IMG/VR virus record: IMGVR_UViG_3300029922_000005 | Span: 117,040 to 181,039 of that record | From: a virus | Reading direction: 5' to 3' (one strand) | DNA: 64,000 nucleotides | Part shown: one piece after another, positions 48,852-57,815 of the stretch | Layout of the letters: every line of letters begins with the position of its first letter | Numbering within the stretch: position 1 is the first letter of the stretch | Program-made: the position numbers and the translations under genes | Notes under the pieces: model-generated | What the model was told of the DNA's origin: nothing | The model's database searches: none | The model's input: only the letters and a program-made list of their open reading frames with translations

Positions 48852-51335
48852 TTATTCCCATCTATTATTATAAATATTTGATGTATACAATTCTTTAGTT
48901 GCATTATCAGCTAATATTAAATTATTAGAATCTTGCACTACTCGTTGTAATAATAAATTAGATTTAGATTCATCAGGAATAACATCATCATATATCCTTA
49001 TATTTGTCAATTTTATATTAGATGAATTTATTATTATATTTTGATCAACATTAAATGTATTTAATGGTACAGTTACTCCTTCATATTCATCAATATATTT
49101 TATTGACGCTATATTATATAAACTTGTGTCAGTTAATTTATCAGCAATTTCAGTATTTTTAACTGGTCTATATCCATTTGATGTATAATACGATATGTCA
49201 TTTATATTTGTATTATCTAATATAACACTTTTATAATTAGGTGTAAACATTGTTATTTTATAATTATATCTTCTTTTAAATAAATCTAAACTTATTGTTC
49301 TTTGTCTATTATCTAAATTTACAGTTAAACCATACCACATATTTGTTGTTAATCCTGTTATTGGTAAACTATAATTTATGTTATTTATAGTCAATGTTAT
49401 ATTATTATTTGCGTAAGATAATTTATATCCTTTATTATTAATTGAATCATAGTTGTTTATAAATTCAAAATAACTTTTATTACTAACATAATAAGAATTA
49501 AATATATTTTCATCAATTGCCTTATTTGGATCAAAACTATTATTAAAATTAAACCACACATTAAATGCTCTATTATCACTAAAATTCAAATTTGAATCTT
49601 TATATGTATAAGTAACTGCGGTTGTACCAGAAGATAATGATGATAAATTATAATAGCTATCTGCTATTTTTATATCTTTTAATGAATTATAGATATCTTT
49701 TTTAATTATCTCTAATTTTGGATTAACAATTAATCTATAAACTTCGTGTGTTATAGGTTTTAATTGTTTATTTGCAATTTTATCTTCTTGTTCTCTTATT
49801 TCTCCGCCAAATAAAGAATCTATAGTATTATTATTTGTTAATGATTCAATAAGATTTTTTGATGCATTAGAAACATTAGTTTCATTTGCAAGTTTTTCAT
49901 ATTTTTCAAGAACAACATTATAATAAACACCCATATACATAATATCTCTTTTTACTTGAGCATGTTTAATTCTATACATACGATTTGCTTGACAAAAATA
50001 TATAATATCTTTTTGGAATGGTCTTTTTTCTATTCCAAATGCATTATGAAATTCGTCTTTTAATATAATAACTTGAAATGTATCCATCATATCTAACATA
50101 TATTCATTTATTTGAACTTGATTATCTGGAAAATTATTTTCAGGTACAATTATTTTTATTTTTTGTGTATCTACTATATTAAATAATTGATATTCATGTA
50201 ATATACTATCTATTCCTTTACCGTCAGGATCTGTTAAATGATAATCAACTGTCCATCCAAATATTTTACCTACTGTATTTGATAAATATGTATACCAATC
50301 TCCTATTTTTTGTCCAGCATAAGGATTAAATATGCCTTGTGATGCTGCTGTTTGAGTTGAATCTAATCCAGTTGTATTACTTTGTGAACTTAGACTTGGT
50401 ATAACATTACCTGATATATAACAACTTAATCCTTTTGTCACCCAATCTTTACTATAATCTAATGGAGTTTTACTATCACCTTTATATGATGTTATACCAT
50501 TTAAACAAACTGAATTTGTACCACTATCTGTTGAATTTGAAATTGTAGTTCCAGTATTTACTGCAGGATAAGAAACTGCACAATCCTCTCTAACTCCATA
50601 TCTATTAGTTTTAAGATAATTATTATTAATATTTTGAAAATCTCCTAATAATATAATATCATAAATTTTAGATGTTGTTCCAGTATTTATTTTAGAAACT
50701 GAATACTCAACTTGTGCAAATCTAATTGGATTTATTTTTACAGTTGATATATTTTCTGTTGTTAAATTTTCCCAAGGCGTATATGTTCTACCATTATCTT
50801 GAGTGAATCTATATTTAATTTGTAAATTATTAGTATTTGATCCATATATTTCATAACCAGTTAATTTGAAAACTTTATAAATATCTTTTGGGGTAAATAA
50901 TATAAATTCATTATCTGGTATATTAACAATTGTATCTGTTTGTTCAATATCATAAGTTCCTTCGATTACAATTGTATTTATTGTAAGTGCTGGTATTGTA
51001 GTAGTATCAGCATCAATTCTATAATAAGCTAAATTTAAATATAAGTTATTTAATGAGCAATAATCTTGTGTAATTCCTGTAATAGGAGAATACTCACTAT
51101 AACTTATACCACTTCTTGTATTGCTATAAGAAAAATATTTTTTGAAATAATGATCATTAGTTTCTCCTTTTACAATATCTGTAAATTTTGTAATTGATGA
51201 TATGCTTTTTAATGGAACGATAGAAAAATTTTTAATATCACGAATTTGAGTAGATATTTCATCTGTATACGTTGGAGTACCTAACCAACTCATTGTAAAA
51301 GTACCATCAAATTTAGGAGTGTAAATATATCTCAT
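48852..51335 (-). CDS. Large virion structural protein with LamG-like region (827 aa)
   Basis: 827 residues, beta-rich, with no membrane segments. The C-terminal third has AFNVWFNFNNSFD near 605, then MWYGLTVNLDNRQRTISLDLF near 690 and NIRIYDDVIPDE near 790, the pattern of a laminin-G/concanavalin-like sugar-binding fold. The N-terminal part starts TFTMSWLGTPTYTDEIS. Probably a tail or baseplate protein contacting the host. It has a late-type promoter motif upstream on the minus strand. Confidence 0.7.
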   Translation of the reverse strand: MRYIYTPKFDGTFTMSWLGTPTYTDEISTQIRDIKNFSIVPLKSISSITKFTDIVKGETNDHYFKKYFSYSNTRSGISYSEYSPITGITQDYCSLNNLYLNLAYYRIDADTTTIPALTINTIVIEGTYDIEQTDTIVNIPDNEFILFTPKDIYKVFKLTGYEIYGSNTNNLQIKYRFTQDNGRTYTPWENLTTENISTVKINPIRFAQVEYSVSKINTGTTSKIYDIILLGDFQNINNNYLKTNRYGVREDCAVSYPAVNTGTTISNSTDSGTNSVCLNGITSYKGDSKTPLDYSKDWVTKGLSCYISGNVIPSLSSQSNTTGLDSTQTAASQGIFNPYAGQKIGDWYTYLSNTVGKIFGWTVDYHLTDPDGKGIDSILHEYQLFNIVDTQKIKIIVPENNFPDNQVQINEYMLDMMDTFQVIILKDEFHNAFGIEKRPFQKDIIYFCQANRMYRIKHAQVKRDIMYMGVYYNVVLEKYEKLANETNVSNASKNLIESLTNNNTIDSLFGGEIREQEDKIANKQLKPITHEVYRLIVNPKLEIIKKDIYNSLKDIKIADSYYNLSSLSSGTTAVTYTYKDSNLNFSDNRAFNVWFNFNNSFDPNKAIDENIFNSYYVSNKSYFEFINNYDSINNKGYKLSYANNNITLTINNINYSLPITGLTTNMWYGLTVNLDNRQRTISLDLFKRRYNYKITMFTPNYKSVILDNTNINDISYYTSNGYRPVKNTEIADKLTDTSLYNIASIKYIDEYEGVTVPLNTFNVDQNIIINSSNIKLTNIRIYDDVIPDESKSNLLLQRVVQDSNNLILADNATKELYTSNIYNNRWE

Positions 51336-51351
51336 TTTTAATTATTTTATA

Positions 51352-51373
51352 TTTCTCTTATATATAAAAAATT
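51352..51373 (-). promoter_or_regulatory. Candidate late promoter (minus strand)
   Basis: Minus strand TTTTTATATATAAGAGAAAT, 17-38 bases before the 51335 start. It is nearly identical to the plus-strand motif at 52197. Confidence 0.55.
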
Positions 51374-51390
51374 TAATTATAATATATTTT

Positions 51391-52137
51391 TTAAAAATTA
51401 ACTCTTTCTTTTACTCTTATTGCATAACTTAATATTGATTCATATGTATAATAAGAATTTTTCATTTTAGGGTCTTTATATAATTTAAAATCAGGAATAG
51501 AAGAAATATCAACTTCTAATATTACCCATTCGTCGATATTCATATTGAATAATTCTGTCTTATCATATTTATTTTTAAAAAATTTTCTTTTTTCTGCACA
51601 AAATTCTTTAGCATCTGACAAATTGTCAGTTAAATATACTCTATCTACATCATTAGATATCATATTTTGAGATTTAGGAACTAATCCTATTTTTTTAATT
51701 TTTTCGTAATAATATTTTGTTGTTGCATGATATAATATATCAGGTGTTCCATCAGGTACATCAAATCTTTTTTGAAATGTTATATTAAATATTGTATCTT
51801 TTGATATCATTATACTTTTTATTTCTAATCCATTATTATCAATTATACTAGGTTTAAAATATCCCATATTATGCATAAAACTAGTCAATTCTTTATTAAA
51901 TTGTTTTTTATTTACATTTGAAATATCAATTGATAATGAAATATATCCTTCTAATTTTTTTATTTCATATTTAATATTATATGATTTTATTAAATTATCT
52001 AATTTTTCACAAAAAAAGTCATAATCAACAGAATGAATTAATCCCTCCTTCATAGCTAAATAAAAATGATTGTGAAAATAATCTGCTTCTTCATTAAAAT
52101 TTCTATATTTTTCAAAATTTTTAAACCTATCTAGCAT
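51391..52137 (-). CDS. ADP-ribosyltransferase-like protein (248 aa)
   Basis: 248 residues. It resembles the 23505/24211 pair in architecture: a charged N-terminus (MLDRFKNFEKYRNFNEEA), AMKEGLIHS as in IKEGLIRT, DILYHATTKYYYEKIKKIGL near 136, DRVYLTDNLSDAKEF, VILEVDIS and DPKMKNSYYTYESI. The YHATTKxxxxxIxxxGL block is typical of ADP-ribosyltransferase-like folds; no activity is proven. It is a third, more distant paralogue. Confidence 0.65.
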   Translation of the reverse strand: MLDRFKNFEKYRNFNEEADYFHNHFYLAMKEGLIHSVDYDFFCEKLDNLIKSYNIKYEIKKLEGYISLSIDISNVNKKQFNKELTSFMHNMGYFKPSIIDNNGLEIKSIMISKDTIFNITFQKRFDVPDGTPDILYHATTKYYYEKIKKIGLVPKSQNMISNDVDRVYLTDNLSDAKEFCAEKRKFFKNKYDKTELFNMNIDEWVILEVDISSIPDFKLYKDPKMKNSYYTYESILSYAIRVKERVNF

Positions 52138-52196
52138 ATTTTTTATTTATTATAGTTAATATAATTATATAAGTTTATATAAAATTTTGAATGATA

Positions 52197-52219
52197 AATT
52201 TTATATATAAGAGAAAACA
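52197..52219 (+). promoter_or_regulatory. Candidate late promoter
   Basis: AATTTTATATATAAGAGAAA, 8-30 bases before the ATG at 52227. This location also argues against a start at 52191. Confidence 0.55.
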
Positions 52220-52226
52220 TTTTTTT

Positions 52227-53000
52227 ATGGCTATAATCACCCCTAATGATCTTATTAATCCAACAGAAAAAACAATAAAGAACTGGAATTGCTCATTTAT
52301 TGCAGTTGAAGGTCCAAATATAATTGAAAAATTAAGCTTAGAAGATTTGGCTATTCCATATGAATCTCAATATAGATCGAGAATAGTTTTAAAAGCTGGT
52401 GAATCTAATAAAATGCTTTACGGATTTATTGGTAAGGCTGTTACATTCTTAATGATAAAAGTAACTTATGATAGTTTATCTGATCCATATTATACATATG
52501 AACAAGAAAAATATAATATAAATTATTATTTTGAAAATGATCCTATTCTTAGACCATTAAATAGATTATTAATAATGACAGGTTCTTCTGATGAAAGAAT
52601 ACCACAAATTTATGTGACAAATCCATTAGATTATGACGTAACATTAGATGTATTAGAAGCAACAGTTGATTCTGAATTTGATGAAGATGATGATATACCT
52701 GCTGATTATCAAATACATTATGCTATAACAAATATATCAAGTACATATTCTGGAAAAACAGATGATGAATATATAAGATGTTCTGGTACAACAGAATCAG
52801 GTTCTACATATTCATTATATTTACCGTTAGCAACTGGTACAGGAAATGTATTAACAATCAAAAATATATTAAACGGAGTTATAACTATTTTAACACAAGA
52901 TACAGATTTGATTGATGGTTTAAATTCATATGTATTAAATACTCAATATGAAGTAGTCGTGCTAATTGATGCAGGTACTGGTATCTGGGATAAAATATAA
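52227..53000 (+). CDS. Virion protein, paralogue A (257 aa)
   Basis: The start MAIITPNDLINPTEKTIKNW at 52227 is preferred over 52191 because the earlier codons lie in the promoter motif and the paralogue starts the same way. Shared blocks with the next gene: LAIPYESQYRSRIVL, YNINYYFE, PLNRLLIMTGSS, IYVTNPLDYDVTLDVLEA. A structural (tail-associated) role is inferred from context. Confidence 0.7.
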   Translation: MAIITPNDLINPTEKTIKNWNCSFIAVEGPNIIEKLSLEDLAIPYESQYRSRIVLKAGESNKMLYGFIGKAVTFLMIKVTYDSLSDPYYTYEQEKYNINYYFENDPILRPLNRLLIMTGSSDERIPQIYVTNPLDYDVTLDVLEATVDSEFDEDDDIPADYQIHYAITNISSTYSGKTDDEYIRCSGTTESGSTYSLYLPLATGTGNVLTIKNILNGVITILTQDTDLIDGLNSYVLNTQYEVVVLIDAGTGIWDKI

Positions 53001-53007
53001 TATAAAT

Positions 53008-53883
53008 ATGGCAAAAATAACAAGTAATAGTCTTTATGGTAAAACAAAAAGAGAAATAAAAAATTGGGGTAGAGATTTTAGAACATCAGATGGACCTCAA
53101 ACATCTTCTGTTATGAGTCTCAGTGATATTGCAATACCGTATGATTCATGTTATACATCAAGAATAGTATTACCTTCTTATACTGAAGATTTTTTATTAA
53201 ATTATGGTATAATTGAAGAATCTACTTTTTTATTATTAAAAGTTACATATAATGGTAATTATGATAATGAGAATGAAGATGCGTATGATCCATATTATTA
53301 TTATGAACCAAGTACATATAATATTAATTACTATTATGATTCTAATTCAGGTATAACATATCCAATTGGAAGATTATTGCTTTTAAATGGCTCATTTCCA
53401 AATAAATTAGGACAAATTTATTTGAATAATCCATTAGATTATGATGTAGTTTTAGATGTAATGCAAGCTAATATTGAAGCTCCAATAGTTCAACCACCAA
53501 GTAGTGCAGTAACGATATCAAATTTGTATTATAGTGACATTATAACAAATCAAGTTGAATGTTATTCTTATACTGGATTAACAACAGGATCTACTGAATT
53601 TATTATTACTGGAATTACATCTTCAATAATAAGTACAGGTTATACAATTACACAATATATAATTCCATATAATACTATTATATCAATAAATTCAGATACA
53701 TCATTATATTACATTTACATAAACACTACATCAACTTATTATACTATTAAATTTTTAACTCAATCTGATTATGAACAAGCATATTTTAGAATAATATTCG
53801 CGTATTCATCATATACAGATGGTAATTGTAGATATTTAACTACAACAGAAACATACGATAGTGGTAATAATATAAATTGTTAA
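53008..53883 (+). CDS. Virion protein, paralogue B (291 aa)
   Basis: Start at 53008 (MAKITSNSLYGKTKREIKNW), matching paralogue A; the upstream ATG at 52966 lies inside the previous gene. It shares IAIPYDSCYTSRIVL, YNINYYYD, PIGRLLLLNGS and IYLNNPLDYDVVLDVMQA, then has a distinct Thr/Ser/Tyr-rich C-terminal domain. Tandem duplication with divergent tips is common among tail genes. Confidence 0.7.
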   Translation: MAKITSNSLYGKTKREIKNWGRDFRTSDGPQTSSVMSLSDIAIPYDSCYTSRIVLPSYTEDFLLNYGIIEESTFLLLKVTYNGNYDNENEDAYDPYYYYEPSTYNINYYYDSNSGITYPIGRLLLLNGSFPNKLGQIYLNNPLDYDVVLDVMQANIEAPIVQPPSSAVTISNLYYSDIITNQVECYSYTGLTTGSTEFIITGITSSIISTGYTITQYIIPYNTIISINSDTSLYYIYINTTSTYYTIKFLTQSDYEQAYFRIIFAYSSYTDGNCRYLTTTETYDSGNNINC

Positions 53884-53902
53884 AAATAAAAATTAATTAT
53901 AA

Positions 53903-54643
53903 ATGACTATTATATATTATAATTCTCCTATAAGTGGAACTACTTGGATTGGTAGTGGAACTACTGTACCACATAATGCATATTTGCATTTATATCATGA
54001 TAGTGTTACAGGTTGGACATTAAATAGTTTAAAACATCTATTCATTAGTGGAATAACTGGTTGCATTTCAGTGAATATACCATTAGATAATATAACTTTT
54101 GAGTTATATGAGAAAGGTACAAATATACAATTATATGAATTAACAAAATATGGACAATATTTTATATATATTTCAATTTCAGATTCTGTTGGAAATATAA
54201 CTACATCATATATTTATAATATTGTTGTAAATGATAGTTCTCCTGAAATAATATTTAATTGTAATATTTTTAATTCAGGATTGACAGGAAATACTATTGA
54301 TTTTTCTGGAGCAACTGGTATAACATCAGGAATTAATATTTATTCTGGCGTAACATTTAATCTTTTTGAATTTGATAAAAATATAATTAATAAAGTTGAT
54401 ATAATTTATAATTGTATATGCTATGTGATTGATAATATTGATTATTGTATCAATAAATATATGATAAATGTTTTAATTATAGGATCAAATTTATTAAATA
54501 ATAATGAGTATCAAGAAATTTCTATACCAGGTTATTATTGCATAAAATTATCTTTAATAAATAGTACAAATTATGAGATTGTTTATTATTTTCTTGTAGA
54601 TGCTGTTTATGATCCAAATAATTATAATTCTAATATTTATTAA
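53903..54643 (+). CDS. Probable virion protein (246 aa)
   Basis: 246 residues, beta-rich (SGTTWIGSGTTVPHNAYLHL; ISISDSVGNITTSYIYNIVV suggests an Ig/bacterial-adhesin-like strand pattern). Low in charge. It lies in the tail-gene run; no specific function recognised. Confidence 0.65.
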   Translation: MTIIYYNSPISGTTWIGSGTTVPHNAYLHLYHDSVTGWTLNSLKHLFISGITGCISVNIPLDNITFELYEKGTNIQLYELTKYGQYFIYISISDSVGNITTSYIYNIVVNDSSPEIIFNCNIFNSGLTGNTIDFSGATGITSGINIYSGVTFNLFEFDKNIINKVDIIYNCICYVIDNIDYCINKYMINVLIIGSNLLNNNEYQEISIPGYYCIKLSLINSTNYEIVYYFLVDAVYDPNNYNSNIY

Positions 54644-54696
54644 TATTATTGACCTAATAAAATAAATATATAAATTAGTAAAAATTAAATAAATAA

Positions 54697-55314
54697 ATGA
54701 GTAAAGTAACTTTTGATGGATCAGCAAAAATAATAACTATAAATAGTGGAGTAACAAGTATTGATGTTAAAACTGATTTATATTTAGAATGGAAGCAATG
54801 GGTATTAGAAGGAGATAATTCTAAATGGCTAGCTGCATTCAGATCATTTGGTGGTGATCCAACTACATTAAATCAAAATGCTCCAAGCTACTTTTTTTTA
54901 ACTAATAATTGGATAGTTAAAATAGAAAATTTAAATGTAGCAATACAAGATAATTTATATTCAGATGATTATGATATTCCTTATCTAAATATAAATTCTA
55001 CAATATTATCAAAAAATTCTGATATACCTAGTATTGATAGTTTAACTGGTATTACAGAAACATTATCAGATATGAATAATACTATCATAGATATTTCATT
55101 TGATGTTAAACATATATTAGGATTATCACAGCAAAATTATAGATTAAGTAATCATGTTTATGATGATGATTTTAGATTGACATCAGTTACAATAAAATTA
55201 TTTAATACTAAAACTGATTGTAATAATAATGTTAATAGTTTTGCTAATTATACAATGAATGCGGCTTATGATGATAATGGATTATTAATTGATTATAAAG
55301 TAGTTAAAAATTAA
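54697..55314 (+). CDS. Conserved phage tail-associated protein (205 aa)
   Basis: 205 residues. LYLEWKQWVLEGDNSKWLAA, then FRSFGGDPT and YFFLTNNWIVKIENLNVAI match a small family (WK.WV..GDN.K...AF...GGDP...FFL.NGW.I) that I know from tail regions of many phages. A domain with LGLSQQNYRLSNHVYDDD follows. Virion role probable. Confidence 0.75.
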   Translation: MSKVTFDGSAKIITINSGVTSIDVKTDLYLEWKQWVLEGDNSKWLAAFRSFGGDPTTLNQNAPSYFFLTNNWIVKIENLNVAIQDNLYSDDYDIPYLNINSTILSKNSDIPSIDSLTGITETLSDMNNTIIDISFDVKHILGLSQQNYRLSNHVYDDDFRLTSVTIKLFNTKTDCNNNVNSFANYTMNAAYDDNGLLIDYKVVKN

Positions 55315-55322
55315 TTCTTATT

Positions 55323-55661
55323 ATGATTAATCACATAACAACAAATTTAGTAACTAAAGGTTTATTGAATATTTCTAATATTACAAAAGGAATGATACAA
55401 ATTAAGTATCAAATAATATTTAGAAAAAGAGGAGGATCGAGTGCTAATGTTGTTCATTCATATGATAATGATGAAGCATTCTATGATGAACTTAGAAAGC
55501 ATAAAGAAGAAGAAATTGACTACATAAAAGTGTTTGTTGATTGGAAAGGAGCAAAATTAAAAGCATTTAAAAAAATTGAAGTTAAATTATTAAAAGAACA
55601 TATTGAAGCAGAAATATTATTAAAAACAAATAAAAAATTCACAGTAGAAATAATAAAATAA
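55323..55661 (+). CDS. Small unknown protein in the tail cluster (112 aa)
   Basis: 112 residues: a GGSSANVVHSYDNDEAFYDE segment, then charged helices and strands (KVFVDWKGAKLKAFKKIEVK). Nothing recognised. It ends at a bidirectional terminator. Confidence 0.65.
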   Translation: MINHITTNLVTKGLLNISNITKGMIQIKYQIIFRKRGGSSANVVHSYDNDEAFYDELRKHKEEEIDYIKVFVDWKGAKLKAFKKIEVKLLKEHIEAEILLKTNKKFTVEIIK

Positions 55662-55690
55662 AAAAGATGTAATTTATATTACATCTTTTT
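55661..55690. terminator. Bidirectional terminator
   Basis: AAAAAGATGTAAT / ATTACATCTTTTT, a 13-base stem with a 4-base loop. Confidence 0.85.
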
Positions 55691-55705
55691 TTATAAATAT
55701 TTAAG

Positions 55706-56266
55706 TTATTTAAATGAATCAAATTTCATTATACTGGAAACTACTTTTTCTTCTTTTTTAGATTTTTCTGTTTCTTCATCAACATCTTCTTCAACAATTT
55801 CTATTTTTTTCTCAAAAGCTGCTTCCAATTTTGAGATTGTGTCATTTTTCTCGACTACTTTTTCAACTTTTTTTTCAACTTTTTTTTCAACAATTGGTTT
55901 ATTTTCAAATTTTGTTTCTGATACAGATATTCTTGGTTTATTTGAAGGTTTTTGAATTTCAGATACCATTTCTTCTATTTTAATAGAAGCTTTACTTTTT
56001 ATTTCAAAATTATCTTGCCACACTGGAAAATATAAATCTTCTGATATAATTTCAAATTTTATTTTTCCATTATCACCTTTTTCATATAGACTCAATTTAG
56101 GAATTTCAAATCTACAAATATCATTTTCAATCTTACCTATTAAAAGAACATTTTTATTTTCTTTTGTCATTAATATTAATCTTGGCTCAACATCATTTAC
56201 GTTAATGCCATCACTATTTATTTTAAATTTTAAAATATCATTCTCTTTATTGTTAAATAAATCCAT
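55706..56266 (-). CDS. Unknown protein with charged repeat linker (186 aa)
   Basis: 186 residues. The N-terminal ~85 residues look like a beta domain (VEPRLILMTKENKNVLLIGKI; FEIPKLSLYEKGDNGKIKFE), seen in tail-completion/neck proteins of large phages as I recall. A Lys/Glu/Val linker follows (VEKKVEKKVEKVVEK) and an acidic, helical C-terminus. Divergent from the fibre genes. Confidence 0.65.
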   Translation of the reverse strand: MDLFNNKENDILKFKINSDGINVNDVEPRLILMTKENKNVLLIGKIENDICRFEIPKLSLYEKGDNGKIKFEIISEDLYFPVWQDNFEIKSKASIKIEEMVSEIQKPSNKPRISVSETKFENKPIVEKKVEKKVEKVVEKNDTISKLEAAFEKKIEIVEEDVDEETEKSKKEEKVVSSIMKFDSFK

Positions 56267-56340
56267 ATTAATTATTTATTTTTTATATTCTATATATTAA
56301 TAAAAAAATATAGAATTATATATTAAAATTTTGATCTTCT

Positions 56341-56364
56341 TTTTTTAATATATAATAAAAAATT
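56341..56364 (+). promoter_or_regulatory. Candidate late promoter
   Basis: TTTTTTAATATATAATAAAA, 8-31 bases before the fibre gene at 56372. The rest of the 56267-56371 gap contains an AT-rich inverted repeat (TATTCTATAT / ATATAGAATA). Confidence 0.5.
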
Positions 56365-56371
56365 AAGTTTA

Positions 56372-57730
56372 ATGTCAACTGGAGTAATACTTCCAAATAA
56401 TTCGTTAATAGCAGATTTGACCAGTAAATATTGGCTTTATTTTTCAGATAATTTTGGAAGTATAAATGCTACACTTATTAATGATTCTAATGGACATCCA
56501 ATAACAGGATATATATCTGGAAGAACCTCAATTTATTATGATTTTGATTATTCTGGTAATACTCAAGAAGGTAGAATACCAAACACTGATGTAGATTTTA
56601 CTGCTGTTGCCATTGGGCAAAATATCGCTAGATATTCTATAATTAAAGGTGTAATCACAAGTGGTTTAACAAATATAATTTTAACTTCGGATACAGATTG
56701 GAATTATTCTGGTAATACTCAAGGAACAAGTGGCACATCAGGAATAGATGGAGAAAATGGTACATCAGGAGCTTCTGGTAGTGAAACTCTTGAACTTACA
56801 ATTACTGGAGTTCAAGATGGTATAAATAAGAATTTTATATTATCTAGCGGAGTCAGTTATATCCACATGTTTTATGTTGATGGTCAATTACAAACATATA
56901 ATAACGATTATTATGTTTCTGGATTAACTTTAACATTTATTAAAATACCACCTAAAGAAAGTGATATTTTAAGATTATTCATCACACAGCATGGCGGTGT
57001 TTTTGGTACATCAGGAACAGATGGAACATCAGGAACAGATGGAACATCAGGAGCTTCTGGTAGTGAGTCTCTTGAAATTACAATTACTGGAATTCAAGAT
57101 GGTATAAATAAGAATTTTATATCATCAAGTGGTATTAGTGAAAATCATATGTTTTATGTTGATGGTCAATTACAAACATATAATAACGATTATTATGTTT
57201 CTGGATTAACTTTAACATTTATTAAAAATCCTCCTAAAGAGAGTGATATTTTAAGATTGTTTATTACTCAGCATGGCGGTGTTTTTGGTACATCAGGAAC
57301 AAACGGTACAAGCGGATCATCAGGGTCATCAGGTAGTTCAGGGTCATCAGGTAGTTCAGGTTCATCAGGTAGTTCTGGAACAAATGGTACATCAGGTATA
57401 AATGGAGATATTATAAACGAAATTGATATTTCTGGAATTCAAGATGGAGTAAATAAAAATTTTATATTATCAAATGAAATTGTAAGTGAAAATCATATGT
57501 TTTATGTAGATGGACAATTACAAACATATAATAATGACTATTATATCTCTGGATTAACTTTAACATTTATTAAAATTCCGCCTAAATATAATTATATTTT
57601 AAGATTGTTTGGTAGTATAGGCACAAATTATCATAATGGAATTACTATTAATCAAAATATTGTTGTTGATAATTATGGAACAATAAAAACATTAAATATT
57701 GTTAATGGTTTGATAATATCAATAACATAA
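56372..57730 (+). CDS. Collagen-like tail-fibre protein (452 aa)
   Basis: 452 residues. After an N-terminal domain (~120 residues) there are three copies of a ~75-residue module (DGINKNFILSSGV, then HMFYVDGQLQTYNNDYYVSG and LTLTFIKIPPKESDILRLF) separated by collagen-like Gly-X-Y linkers (GTSGTDGTSGTDGTSG; GSSGSSGSSGSSG). Such linkers form trimeric fibres. The module copies are nearly identical at DNA level, so they are recent duplications. Probable receptor-contact or attachment fibre. Confidence 0.8.
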   Translation: MSTGVILPNNSLIADLTSKYWLYFSDNFGSINATLINDSNGHPITGYISGRTSIYYDFDYSGNTQEGRIPNTDVDFTAVAIGQNIARYSIIKGVITSGLTNIILTSDTDWNYSGNTQGTSGTSGIDGENGTSGASGSETLELTITGVQDGINKNFILSSGVSYIHMFYVDGQLQTYNNDYYVSGLTLTFIKIPPKESDILRLFITQHGGVFGTSGTDGTSGTDGTSGASGSESLEITITGIQDGINKNFISSSGISENHMFYVDGQLQTYNNDYYVSGLTLTFIKNPPKESDILRLFITQHGGVFGTSGTNGTSGSSGSSGSSGSSGSSGSSGSSGTNGTSGINGDIINEIDISGIQDGVNKNFILSNEIVSENHMFYVDGQLQTYNNDYYISGLTLTFIKIPPKYNYILRLFGSIGTNYHNGITINQNIVVDNYGTIKTLNIVNGLIISIT

Positions 57731-57776
57731 ATTATCAATAACATAAATTATCAATAACATAAATTATCAATAACAT
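57716..57776 (+). repeat. 16-base tandem repeat between the fibre genes
   Basis: AAATTATCAATAACAT occurs three full times (57729-57776) after a partial copy inside the last codons of the fibre gene. Every copy ends in the ATAACATAA that forms the stop of the CDS. Confidence 0.9.
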
Positions 57777-57778
57777 AA

Positions 57779-57800
57779 TTTTATATATAATATAAATAAA
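57779..57800 (+). promoter_or_regulatory. Candidate late promoter
   Basis: TTTTATATATAATATAAATA, 16-37 bases before the ATG at 57816. Confidence 0.5.
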
Positions 57801-57815
57801 AATAAATTAAAAATA

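Noticed and set aside
52191-52226. Start of the virion protein at 52191
   Set aside because: The extra codons run through the promoter-like motif, and the tandem paralogue starts at the position equivalent to 52227.
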